64,000 bases of DNA from Pseudomonas sp. W4I3 (GTDB lineage Bacteria; Pseudomonadota; Gammaproteobacteria; Pseudomonadales; Pseudomonadaceae), in the NCBI RefSeq assembly GCF_030816195.1, contig NZ_JAUSXS010000001.1, positions 558,001-622,000 of the forward strand, written 5' to 3'. Under the pieces are notes generated by a model that was not told where the DNA came from, searched no databases, and saw nothing but the letters and a program-made list of their open reading frames with translations. Both the position numbers and the translations under genes were made by a program. Shown piece by piece: positions 1 to 7,048 of this stretch (the stretch's first letter is position 1; each line of letters opens with the position of its first letter).

Positions 1-1
1 G

Positions 2-1168
2 TCGGCCCCTATCCCTGTCCCAAGCCATTTCTATTTGGCATCCGGGGCTACGTCGTACAATGGCCTGCAGTTTGCCCAAGGCATCGACACCCAGTTGGCA
101 GCGCTGCGCGACTCCGGTGGCTTGACCATCGAACAGCAAAACCAGCTGCGTGAACTTCAATTGCTGCTGGCCAGCCAGCCCAGCGGCGAACTCGGCGCCG
201 CCCTGGAGCAACTGGCCGGCAGTCAGAACGCTAATCTGGCTGCTGCCACGCAAAAGAGCAGCGGGCAGGTCAGCGCCGGCCTGCTGTCGGCGCTGCGTGG
301 AATGCCAGACCAGGAGCAGGGCCGTTTCTGGGTCCAGGGCTTGGGGCACGGTAGCAACCTCGCGGGGCTGGAGGGTAGCCAGGGTATGAAACAAGGCCTG
401 CGCGGCTTACTGATAGGCGCAGACTGGTCGCTGGATTCGGCCTGGCGGATGGGCGTGGTGGGTGGCCGCTCCTCAAGCACCCTGGACTCGCGACGCTTCG
501 AGGCCGCGCTGGACAGTTGGCATCTGGGCGGTTACGCGGTGCGCCAGGATGGCCCACTGGCCTTGCGACTGGGAGCGATCCACAGCCGTCATGATGGCAA
601 CACTCAGCGCAACATCGACATCGCCTTCCTTGACTACCAGCAGCACCTCAAAGGACGCTACCGCGCCCAGAGCCAGCATGCATTCGCCGAAGCGGGTTAC
701 ACGGTTGGCAATGACACCTTCCACGCCGAGCCGTTTGCCAGCGTCGGTTACCAGCGTTATCAGCGTAACGGTTTCAAGGAAACCGGTGGCGAGGCGGCGC
801 TGAACGTCGGTGCGCAAACCCAGGAGAACTTCAACAGCACCCTAGGCGTGCGCCTGGCAACGGTGCATCGCTTCGACAATCAGATGAGCCTGACGCCGCA
901 CCTGAGCGCCCAATGGAAACACGTCTATGGCGACGTGAGCAGCCGCGTTCACCAATCCTCACGGCTGATCGGCCTGGACGGCACGGACGGTCTCGACAGC
1001 CAGTTCACTGTCCGGGGCACCGCGCTGGACCGCAACAGCCTGGGGCTGAACGCCGGCCTGGATCTGGCGCTTTCGAGCCAACACACCGTAGGCCTCACGT
1101 ATACCGGCGAGGCCGGCAGCAGTAGCCGCAGCCAGGGTTTGACAGGCCAATGGCGGATGGAATTCTAA
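2..1168 (+). CDS. Autotransporter outer membrane beta-barrel protein, C-terminal part (5' truncated by window edge)
   Basis: This is the carboxyl end of a type V autotransporter. The frame is open from base 2 with no stop, so the true start and most of the passenger lie outside the window; the TTG at 35 is only the first possible start codon. Roughly the first 90 visible residues look like the end of the passenger or linker (SGELGAALEQLAG region). From GRFWVQGLGHG onward the alternating aromatic and polar pattern is that of the translocator barrel, and the protein ends in WRMEF, with the terminal Phe that marks substrates of the BAM machinery. The passenger function cannot be judged from this part. 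Confidence 0.85.
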   Translation, partial: SAPIPVPSHFYLASGATSYNGLQFAQGIDTQLAALRDSGGLTIEQQNQLRELQLLLASQPSGELGAALEQLAGSQNANLAAATQKSSGQVSAGLLSALRGMPDQEQGRFWVQGLGHGSNLAGLEGSQGMKQGLRGLLIGADWSLDSAWRMGVVGGRSSSTLDSRRFEAALDSWHLGGYAVRQDGPLALRLGAIHSRHDGNTQRNIDIAFLDYQQHLKGRYRAQSQHAFAEAGYTVGNDTFHAEPFASVGYQRYQRNGFKETGGEAALNVGAQTQENFNSTLGVRLATVHRFDNQMSLTPHLSAQWKHVYGDVSSRVHQSSRLIGLDGTDGLDSQFTVRGTALDRNSLGLNAGLDLALSSQHTVGLTYTGEAGSSSRSQGLTGQWRMEF

Positions 1169-1220
1169 TGCCACCCCGCTGAAATCCGCGCAGCACTGGC
1201 CTGATCGATAAATTGCAGGC

Positions 1221-1247
1221 AAAAAAAAGGAGGGCACCTGCCCCCCC
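1221..1247 (-). terminator. Rho-independent terminator of the oadA-pycA operon
   Basis: Read on the minus strand, a GC-rich hairpin (GGGGGGCA, loop GG, TGCCCTCC, one wobble pair) is followed directly by eight T residues. It lies about 30 bases past the oadA stop codon, as expected for the end of that transcript. Confidence 0.75.
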
Positions 1248-1277
1248 GAGGATTAAGCGGTAATGTCGAAGGCTGAA

Positions 1278-3086
1278 TCAGCCTTCGATTTCAATCAGGA
1301 TTTCGCCAGGGTTCACCCGGTCGCCCTTGGCCACGTGCACGGCGCTTACCTTGCCGGCAATTGCGGCCTGCACTTCGGTTTCCATCTTCATGGCTTCAGT
1401 GATCAGCACGGCCTGGCCGGCCTTGACCACGTCGCCTTCCTTGACCAGCACGTCGACGATATTGCCCGGCATCGCCGTGCTGACATGGCCAGGCTCGGTG
1501 GCGTGCTTGCGCTTGCTGCCGCCGCTGCTGACAAACTCATTGAGCGGTTCGAACACCACTTCTTCCGGCATGCCATCGATGGACAGGTAGAAGTGACGCT
1601 TGCCTTCGGCTTTCACACCGACACCGGTGATGTCGACGCGGTAGCTTTCACCGTGCACATCGATGACGAATTCGGTCGGCACGCCTTCGCCACCGGCACG
1701 GGCCACGCCGCCGGCTTCCGGGATCGGCAGCAGCACTTCGGGCGCCAGGGTGCCGGCGTCGCGTTCTTCGAGGAACTTGCGGCCAATGTCCGGAAACATG
1801 GCGTAGGTCAGCACGTCTTCTTCGGACTTGGCCAACGCACCGATTTCACCGCGCAGCTTGGTCATTTCCGGCTTGAGCAGGTCGGCCGGACGCACGTCGA
1901 TCACCTCTTCGCTGCCGATGGCCTGGCGCCGCAGCTTCTCGTTCACAGTGCCTGGCGCTTTGCCGTAGCCGCCTTGCAGGTAAAGCTTCACTTCGTTGGT
2001 GATGGTCTTGTAGCGCTCACCGGCCAGCACGTTGAAGAACGCCTGGGTGCCGACGATCTGCGAGGTCGGGGTGACCAGTGGCGGGAAACCGAGGTCTTCA
2101 CGCACGCGGGGGATTTCGGCGAGCACTTCGCTCATGCGGTTGAGCGCGCCCTGCTCTTTCAACTGGTTGGCCAGGTTGGAAATCATCCCGCCCGGTACCT
2201 GGTTGACTTGCACGCGGGTGTCGACGGCGGTGAATTCACTTTCGAATTGGTGGTATTTCTTACGCACCGCGTAGAAGTACAGGCCGATTTCCTGCAGCAG
2301 CTCCAGGTCCAGGCCGGTGTCGAACTCGCTGCCCTTGAGGGCGGCAACCATCGACTCGGTGCCAGGGTGGCTGGTGCCCCAGGCGAAGCTGGAGATGGCG
2401 GTGTCGATGTGGTCGGCGCCATTTTCGATGGCCTTGAGTTGGCACATCGCGGCCAGCCCGGCGGTGTCGTGGGAGTGGATGAAAATCGGCAGGCTCTGCT
2501 CGGCTTTCAGGGCCTTGACCAGCTCGCCGGTGGCATAAGGTGTCAGCAGGCCGGCCATGTCCTTGATCGCGATGGAGTCGCAGCCCATGGATTCAAGCTG
2601 CTTGGCCTGGGCCACAAAGGCCTCGACGGTGTGCACCGGGCTGGTGGTGTAGGCGATGGTGCCCTGGGCGTGCTTGCCGGCAGCTTTGACCGCTTCGATG
2701 GCCACGCGCAGGTTACGCACGTCATTCATGGCATCGAAGATGCGGAACACATCGATACCGTTGACGGCGGCCTTGGCGACAAACGCTTTGACCACGTCGT
2801 CGCTGTAGTGGCGGTAGCCCAGCAGGTTCTGGCCGCGCAGCAGCATTTGCAGACGGGTGTTGGGCAACGCGGCGCGCAGTTGGCGCAGGCGTTCCCACGG
2901 ATCTTCCTTGAGGAAGCGCACGCAGGCGTCGAAGGTCGCGCCGCCCCACACTTCCAGGGACCAGTAGCCGACTTTGTCGAGCTTGTCGCAGATCGGCAGC
3001 ATGTCGTCGGTGCGCATGCGGGTCGCCAACAACGATTGGTGAGCGTCGCGCAGGATGGTGTCGGTAACAAAGATCTTCTTGCTCAT
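1278..3086 (-). CDS. oadA: Pyruvate carboxylase subunit B / oxaloacetate decarboxylase alpha-like subunit
   Basis: This is the carboxyltransferase plus biotin carrier subunit of a two-subunit pyruvate carboxylase, which makes oxaloacetate from pyruvate to refill the TCA cycle. The N terminus (KIFVTDTILRDAHQSLLATR) is the HMGL-like carboxyltransferase core, the middle is the conserved carboxylase domain, and the last 75 residues form a biotinyl domain with the target lysine in EAMKMETE. The start is set at the ATG of MSKKIF at 3086, preceded by GAGG; a GTG at 3101 overlapping the pycA stop is possible but less likely. Length 602 residues fits the family. Many databases name it oxaloacetate decarboxylase alpha, but no membrane beta or gamma subunit lies here, and pairing with pycA favours the carboxylase role. 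Confidence 0.93.
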   Translation of the reverse strand: MSKKIFVTDTILRDAHQSLLATRMRTDDMLPICDKLDKVGYWSLEVWGGATFDACVRFLKEDPWERLRQLRAALPNTRLQMLLRGQNLLGYRHYSDDVVKAFVAKAAVNGIDVFRIFDAMNDVRNLRVAIEAVKAAGKHAQGTIAYTTSPVHTVEAFVAQAKQLESMGCDSIAIKDMAGLLTPYATGELVKALKAEQSLPIFIHSHDTAGLAAMCQLKAIENGADHIDTAISSFAWGTSHPGTESMVAALKGSEFDTGLDLELLQEIGLYFYAVRKKYHQFESEFTAVDTRVQVNQVPGGMISNLANQLKEQGALNRMSEVLAEIPRVREDLGFPPLVTPTSQIVGTQAFFNVLAGERYKTITNEVKLYLQGGYGKAPGTVNEKLRRQAIGSEEVIDVRPADLLKPEMTKLRGEIGALAKSEEDVLTYAMFPDIGRKFLEERDAGTLAPEVLLPIPEAGGVARAGGEGVPTEFVIDVHGESYRVDITGVGVKAEGKRHFYLSIDGMPEEVVFEPLNEFVSSGGSKRKHATEPGHVSTAMPGNIVDVLVKEGDVVKAGQAVLITEAMKMETEVQAAIAGKVSAVHVAKGDRVNPGEILIEIEG

Positions 3087-3097
3087 TCTTATAATCC

Positions 3098-4513
3098 TCA
3101 CAGGCCTGCGTGGGCGGCGATGGCGGCAGCGATGGCCAGGGCCAGCTCTTCGGGTTTGCGCTTGATCGAGTAGTTGGTCAGCTCAGGGTGGCTTTCCACA
3201 AAGCTTGTATTGAACTGCCCGCTGCGGAATTCCGGGTTGCGCAGGATTTCCTGATAGTAGGCGGCGGTGGTCTTCACGCCTTGCAGGCGCATGTCGTCCA
3301 GGGCACGCAGGCCGCGGTCCATGGCTTCTTCCCAGGTCAACGCCCACACGACCAGCTTCAGGCACATGGAGTCGTAGAACGGTGGAATGGTGTAGCCGGT
3401 ATAGATCGCCGTGTCGGTGCGCACGCCGGGGCCGCCGGGGGCGTAGTAACGGGTGATCTTGCCGAAACTTGGCAGGAAGTTGTTCTTCGGGTCTTCGGCG
3501 TTGATACGAAACTGCAACGCGAAGCCACGGTGCTGGATATCTTCCTGCTTGACCGACAGCGGCAGGCCCGAGGCGATGCGGATCTGCTCGCGGACGATGT
3601 CGATCCCGGTGATTTCCTCGGTGATGGTGTGTTCCACCTGCACCCGAGTGTTCATCTCCATGAAGTACACCTCGCCTTCGGCGAGCAGGAACTCCACGGT
3701 ACCGGCGTTCTCGTAGCCCACGGCCTTGGCCGCGCGCACCGACAGATCACCGATATAGGCGCGCTGTTCCGGGGTGAGCTGAGGGCTTGGCGCGATTTCG
3801 ATGAGCTTCTGGTTGCGACGCTGGATCGAGCAATCGCGTTCGAACAGGTGCACCACGTTGCCAAAGCTGTCACCGAGGATCTGCGCTTCGATGTGCTTGG
3901 GATTGACGATGCATTTTTCCAGGAACACTTCCGCCGAACCGAAGGCCTTGGTGGCTTCGGAAATAACGCGGGGAAAGGCTTGCTCGAGTTCTTCGCGGCT
4001 GTTGCAACGACGAATACCGCGCCCGCCACCACCGGACGTGGCCTTGAGCATCACCGGGTAACCGATACGGTCGCCTTCGGTGAGGGCTTCGTGGATGTCG
4101 GCGACGTTGCCCTCGGTGCCCGGCGTGACCGGCACGCCGGCCTTGATCATGCTACGACGGGCCTCGGTCTTGTCGCCCATGCGGCGAATCACTTCCGCCG
4201 ACGGGCCAATGAACTTGATCCCACGTTCGGCACAGATATCCGCCAATTCGGCATTTTCCGACAGGAAGCCATAGCCGGGGTGCAGCGCATCGCAACCGGT
4301 TTCCACGGCCAGGTTCACCAGCTTGCGCGGGTTGAGGTAACCGGCCAGGGGCTCGGCACCGATGCTATGGGCTTCGTCGGCACGCTTGACGTGCAACGCG
4401 TGGCGGTCGGCGTCCGAGTAAACCGCGACCGAGCGAATGCCCATCTCGGCGCAGGCACGCACGATTCGTACGGCAATTTCACCACGGTTGGCGATCAGGA
4501 TCTTTTTTATCAC
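3098..4513 (-). CDS. pycA: Pyruvate carboxylase subunit A (biotin carboxylase)
   Basis: This is an ATP-grasp biotin carboxylase of 471 residues that carboxylates the biotin carried by the downstream OadA subunit. Visible are the N-terminal preATP-grasp domain (IKKILIANRGEIAVRIVRA), the glycine-rich ATP-binding loop (TSGGGGRGIRRC) near residue 165, and the catalytic EMNTRVQVEH segment near residue 290. Translation starts at a GTG at 4513 with AAGGGAA eight bases upstream. The gene is first in an operon with oadA (12 bases between this stop and the oadA ATG) and is divergent from the LysR gene at 4710. It could be mistaken for accC of acetyl-CoA carboxylase, but the oadA partner argues for pyruvate carboxylase. 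Confidence 0.92.
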   Translation of the reverse strand: MIKKILIANRGEIAVRIVRACAEMGIRSVAVYSDADRHALHVKRADEAHSIGAEPLAGYLNPRKLVNLAVETGCDALHPGYGFLSENAELADICAERGIKFIGPSAEVIRRMGDKTEARRSMIKAGVPVTPGTEGNVADIHEALTEGDRIGYPVMLKATSGGGGRGIRRCNSREELEQAFPRVISEATKAFGSAEVFLEKCIVNPKHIEAQILGDSFGNVVHLFERDCSIQRRNQKLIEIAPSPQLTPEQRAYIGDLSVRAAKAVGYENAGTVEFLLAEGEVYFMEMNTRVQVEHTITEEITGIDIVREQIRIASGLPLSVKQEDIQHRGFALQFRINAEDPKNNFLPSFGKITRYYAPGGPGVRTDTAIYTGYTIPPFYDSMCLKLVVWALTWEEAMDRGLRALDDMRLQGVKTTAAYYQEILRNPEFRSGQFNTSFVESHPELTNYSIKRKPEELALAIAAAIAAHAGL

Positions 4514-4636
4514 TTGGAAATTCCCTTGAGCCGATTGCTGCGTTCTTCGACCCCATGTAGCCGGGTCGGCGCGTGACCAAATGTTTCATGACAGTCGCGA
4601 GACACACACTATGCGCACGGGAGGATTAACAAAAAT

Positions 4637-4673
4637 CAATAATTATTGGGTTGTGTATAAGTAAAGACTTATA
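4637..4673. promoter_or_regulatory. Two palindromes in the pycA-pycR divergent promoter, candidate LysR operators
   Basis: The 195-base gap between divergent pycA and pycR contains a perfect 12-base palindrome CAATAATTATTG (4637-4648) and a second dyad TATAAGT-AAAG-ACTTATA (4656-4673). The second fits the T-N11-A form of LysR-type boxes. Their location suggests autoregulation and control of the carboxylase genes by the LysR protein. This is inference from symmetry and position only. Confidence 0.45.
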
Positions 4674-4709
4674 GTTGGCCGGACGAATACCGGCGCGAGG
4701 GGTTATTTA

Positions 4710-5684
4710 ATGCGTAAGTCATTGATGCGTATGACATTGCGTCAGCTGCAGATCTTCAATGAAGTGTGTGATTTGCGCTCCTACAGCCGCGCAGCCGAGG
4801 AAATGTCCCTCACCCAACCTGCCGTCAGCCTGCAAATTCGCCAGCTCGAAGAGCTGCTCGGGCAGCCGCTGTTCGACTATGTCGGCAAAAAGCTCTACAT
4901 GACTGAGGCCGCCGAAGCCCTGCAGCGGGCCAGCCGGGATATTTTCGGGCGTCTGGAAAACCTCGATATGCAGCTGTCGGACATGCAGGGCTCACTGCAA
5001 GGCCAGTTGAAGCTGGCGGTGGAGTCCAGCGCCAAGTACTTCGTGCCGCACCTGTTCGCCGCCTTCAAGCGCCAGCACCCGGAGGTGCAATTGCACCTGA
5101 CCGTGGTTAACCGCGCCCAGGTGATCCGTCGGCTTTCGGACAACCGCGACGACCTGGTGATCATGTCCATGGTGCCTCAGGACATGGGCCTGGAATTTCT
5201 GCCATTCCTGAACAACCCGATTGTCGCCGTGGCACTCCCGGACCATCCCTTGAGCCTGCAAGGGGCGCTGCGCCTGCAGGATCTGGAGCCTTACACACTG
5301 CTGATCCGCGAACCGGGATCCGGCACACGGCTGGCCTGCGAAGAGTACTTCAAGGAAAAACGCGTGCACTTCACCCAGACGGTGGAAGTGGCCTCGGCCG
5401 AGGCGCAGCGTGAGTGCGTGGTCGCAGGTTTGGGCGTGGCCCTGCTGACGCGCCACGCCTTGAACCTGGAACTGGCCACCGGCGGACTCAAGGAGTTGCC
5501 GGTGGAAGAGCTGCCGCTGTACCGCAGTTGGTGCCTGGTGCAAGCCAAAGCCAAGCGATTGTCACCGGTGGCCCATGCGTTCCTGGGCTTTATCCGCAGC
5601 GAACGGGTGCAGATCAGCGCGCTGGCTGAGCGCTTCGCTGGGCAGCCAAGGGTGCCTGCCAATGCAGTTCCGGGTAGTCACTGA
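4710..5684 (+). CDS. pycR: LysR-family transcriptional regulator of the pyruvate carboxylase operon
   Basis: This is a 324-residue LysR-type regulator. Residues about 6-65 are the winged helix-turn-helix (MTLRQLQIFNEVCDLRSYSR, then AAEEMSLTQPAVSLQIRQLE), followed by a periplasmic-binding-protein-like effector domain. The start at 4710 is chosen because GAGGGG lies seven bases upstream; ATG 4728 is an internal alternative. It is transcribed divergently from pycA with palindromes in the shared promoter, so control of pycA-oadA is likely, as recalled for PycR in P. aeruginosa. Its 3' end overlaps the convergent small gene on the other strand by about 70 bases. Confidence 0.85.
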   Translation: MRKSLMRMTLRQLQIFNEVCDLRSYSRAAEEMSLTQPAVSLQIRQLEELLGQPLFDYVGKKLYMTEAAEALQRASRDIFGRLENLDMQLSDMQGSLQGQLKLAVESSAKYFVPHLFAAFKRQHPEVQLHLTVVNRAQVIRRLSDNRDDLVIMSMVPQDMGLEFLPFLNNPIVAVALPDHPLSLQGALRLQDLEPYTLLIREPGSGTRLACEEYFKEKRVHFTQTVEVASAEAQRECVVAGLGVALLTRHALNLELATGGLKELPVEELPLYRSWCLVQAKAKRLSPVAHAFLGFIRSERVQISALAERFAGQPRVPANAVPGSH

Positions 5685-5811
5685 TGCTCTGCTGCAGTTG
5701 GCGCTGGTCGCAGCGGTCTTCGATTGCGCGACGGAACGCCATGCGGCGCTGGTCTTCCTGCTGACGACGGGTCTTGACGGTGCTGTTGCTGTCTTCGTAG
5801 GGCCGGGCCAT
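5614..5811 (-). CDS. Small conserved protein, PA3496-like family
   Basis: This 65-residue, very charged protein begins MARPYEDSNSTVKTRRQQ and continues EDQRRMAFRRAIEDR, a pattern recalled from a small Pseudomonas protein family labelled PA3496-like putative envelope integrity protein. The ATG at 5811 has GGGAG about eight bases upstream; longer upstream extensions are Pro- and Arg-rich and look non-coding. No signal peptide or membrane segment is visible. It runs tail to tail into pycR, sharing about 70 bases. The family name is from memory and the biochemical role is unknown. Confidence 0.65.
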   Translation of the reverse strand: MARPYEDSNSTVKTRRQQEDQRRMAFRRAIEDRCDQRQLQQSISDYPELHWQAPLAAQRSAQPAR

Positions 5812-5909
5812 TTGGAGTCTCCCAATGCAAGTACGGGGAGTACAGAATGGGCGCGAGGGATGACGGGGCGATGACAGTGGGATGAAGATTCTGGACACAC
5901 AAAAGATGC

Positions 5910-6004
5910 AAATGTGGGAGGGGGCTTGCTCCCGATGGCGGAGTGTCAGTCACCAGATTTATTGACTGGCCTATAGCTATCCGGAGCAAGCCCCTCCCAC
6001 ATTT
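5910..6004. repeat. REPIN (two inverted REP sequences), GTGGGAGGGG family
   Basis: Two inverted copies of a REP palindrome, GTGGGAGGGGGCTTGCTCCC on the left and its inverse GGAGCAAGCCCCTCCCAC on the right, flank a spacer of about 50 bases. Near-identical elements recur at 16683, 39561 and 60462. It lies between the small protein gene and the RpiR regulator. Such elements are non-autonomous and copied by RAYT transposases encoded elsewhere. Confidence 0.9.
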
Positions 6005-6019
6005 AGATCTGTGTACAGT

Positions 6020-6886
6020 TCAGTCGTCGAGGGCTTTGACGGATTTTGGCGAGAGACGAAGGCTGCGCAAACTGCGCTTTACGCTCTTGAGGTGATTGAC
6101 CAGGCTTGGCCCGCGCGCCATGGCGACACCCATCGCCAGTACGTCGATTACCACCAGGTGCGCAATGCGCGAGGTCAGCGGCGTGTAGATCTCGGTGTCT
6201 TCGTGTACGTCGATCGCCAGGTTCACCGTGGACAATTCCGCCAACGGCGTCTGGCTCGGGCACAGGGTGATCAGCGAAGCGCCGCTTTCACGCACCAGGT
6301 TGGCCGTGATGAGCAGGTCTTTGGAGCGACCGGACTGGGAAATACAGATGGCCACGTCGGTGGGCTTCAAGGTCACCGCCGACATCGCCTGCATGTGCGG
6401 ATCGCTGTAGGCCGCAGCGGTAAGCAGCAGTCGGAAGAATTTGTGCTGGGCGTCGGCCGCTACTGCGCCAGAAGCACCAAAGCCATAGAACTCGACGCGC
6501 TGGGCCTGGGACATCGCGGTCACGGCCTTTTGCAACTCAACCGGGTCGAGCTTCTCGCGCACTTCCATCAGGGTATGCAAGGTGGTGTCGAAGATTTTCA
6601 GGCTGTAATCGGCGACCGAATCGTCTTCATGGATCGCAAACTGGCCGAAGCTCGCACCGGCGGCCAGGCTTTGCGCCAACTTGAGTTTCAAGTCCTGAAA
6701 CCCGGAGCAACCGATGGCGCGACAGAAACGCACGATGGTCGGCTCGCTGATACCCACGCTGTGGGCCAGGTCGGCCATGGAACTGTGCATCACGGCCGCA
6801 GGATCAAGCAGCACGTGATCGGCAACCTTGAGTTCCGATTTGCGTAACAGGTGGCGCGACTGGGCGATATGTTGCAACAGGTTCAA
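6020..6886 (-). CDS. MurR/RpiR-family transcriptional regulator with SIS domain (HexR paralogue)
   Basis: This 288-residue protein has an N-terminal RpiR helix-turn-helix domain (residues 1-80, with VGISEPTIVRFCRAIGCSGF as recognition region) and a C-terminal SIS domain (about 125-255, FYGFGASGAVAADAQHKFF and ISQSGRSKDL) that binds phosphosugars. It resembles HexR, the repressor of glucose catabolism responding to KDPG, but the N terminus (MNLLQHIAQSRHLL) differs from the zwf-linked HexR recalled for pseudomonads, so it is probably the paralogue encoded beside pycR. A perfect TTGT-N-ACAA type palindrome 45 bases upstream suggests autoregulation. The sugar ligand is unknown. Confidence 0.85.
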   Translation of the reverse strand: MNLLQHIAQSRHLLRKSELKVADHVLLDPAAVMHSSMADLAHSVGISEPTIVRFCRAIGCSGFQDLKLKLAQSLAAGASFGQFAIHEDDSVADYSLKIFDTTLHTLMEVREKLDPVELQKAVTAMSQAQRVEFYGFGASGAVAADAQHKFFRLLLTAAAYSDPHMQAMSAVTLKPTDVAICISQSGRSKDLLITANLVRESGASLITLCPSQTPLAELSTVNLAIDVHEDTEIYTPLTSRIAHLVVIDVLAMGVAMARGPSLVNHLKSVKRSLRSLRLSPKSVKALDD

Positions 6887-6930
6887 AGGGCAGGACTCTT
6901 GTTATTGGCAGACGCCAGGGATGTAGCAAG

Positions 6931-6949
6931 CTTGTAGTTATACTACAAG
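6931..6949. promoter_or_regulatory. RpiR/HexR-type operator
   Basis: CTTGTAGTTATACTACAAG is a perfect dyad with 8-base arms around TAT. It contains the TTGT-N7/8-ACAA pattern described for HexR in Pseudomonas putida (knowledge from memory). It lies 45 bases upstream of the RpiR-family start at 6886, consistent with autorepression. Confidence 0.7.
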
Positions 6950-7048
6950 AATTACCGTTTTGCCCGCCTGATGCAGCACTAAATCGCCCCGCCCCCCTCT
7001 GAAATTAAGGGCAGAGGCTTTGTAGCCACAGGGACGCCCATCGAGTCG

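Noticed and set aside
1263..4576. Long plus-strand open frames over oadA (1263-3173) and pycA (3110-4576)
   Set aside because: Antisense shadows of strongly conserved genes; composition is His- and Gln-rich with no recognisable motif.
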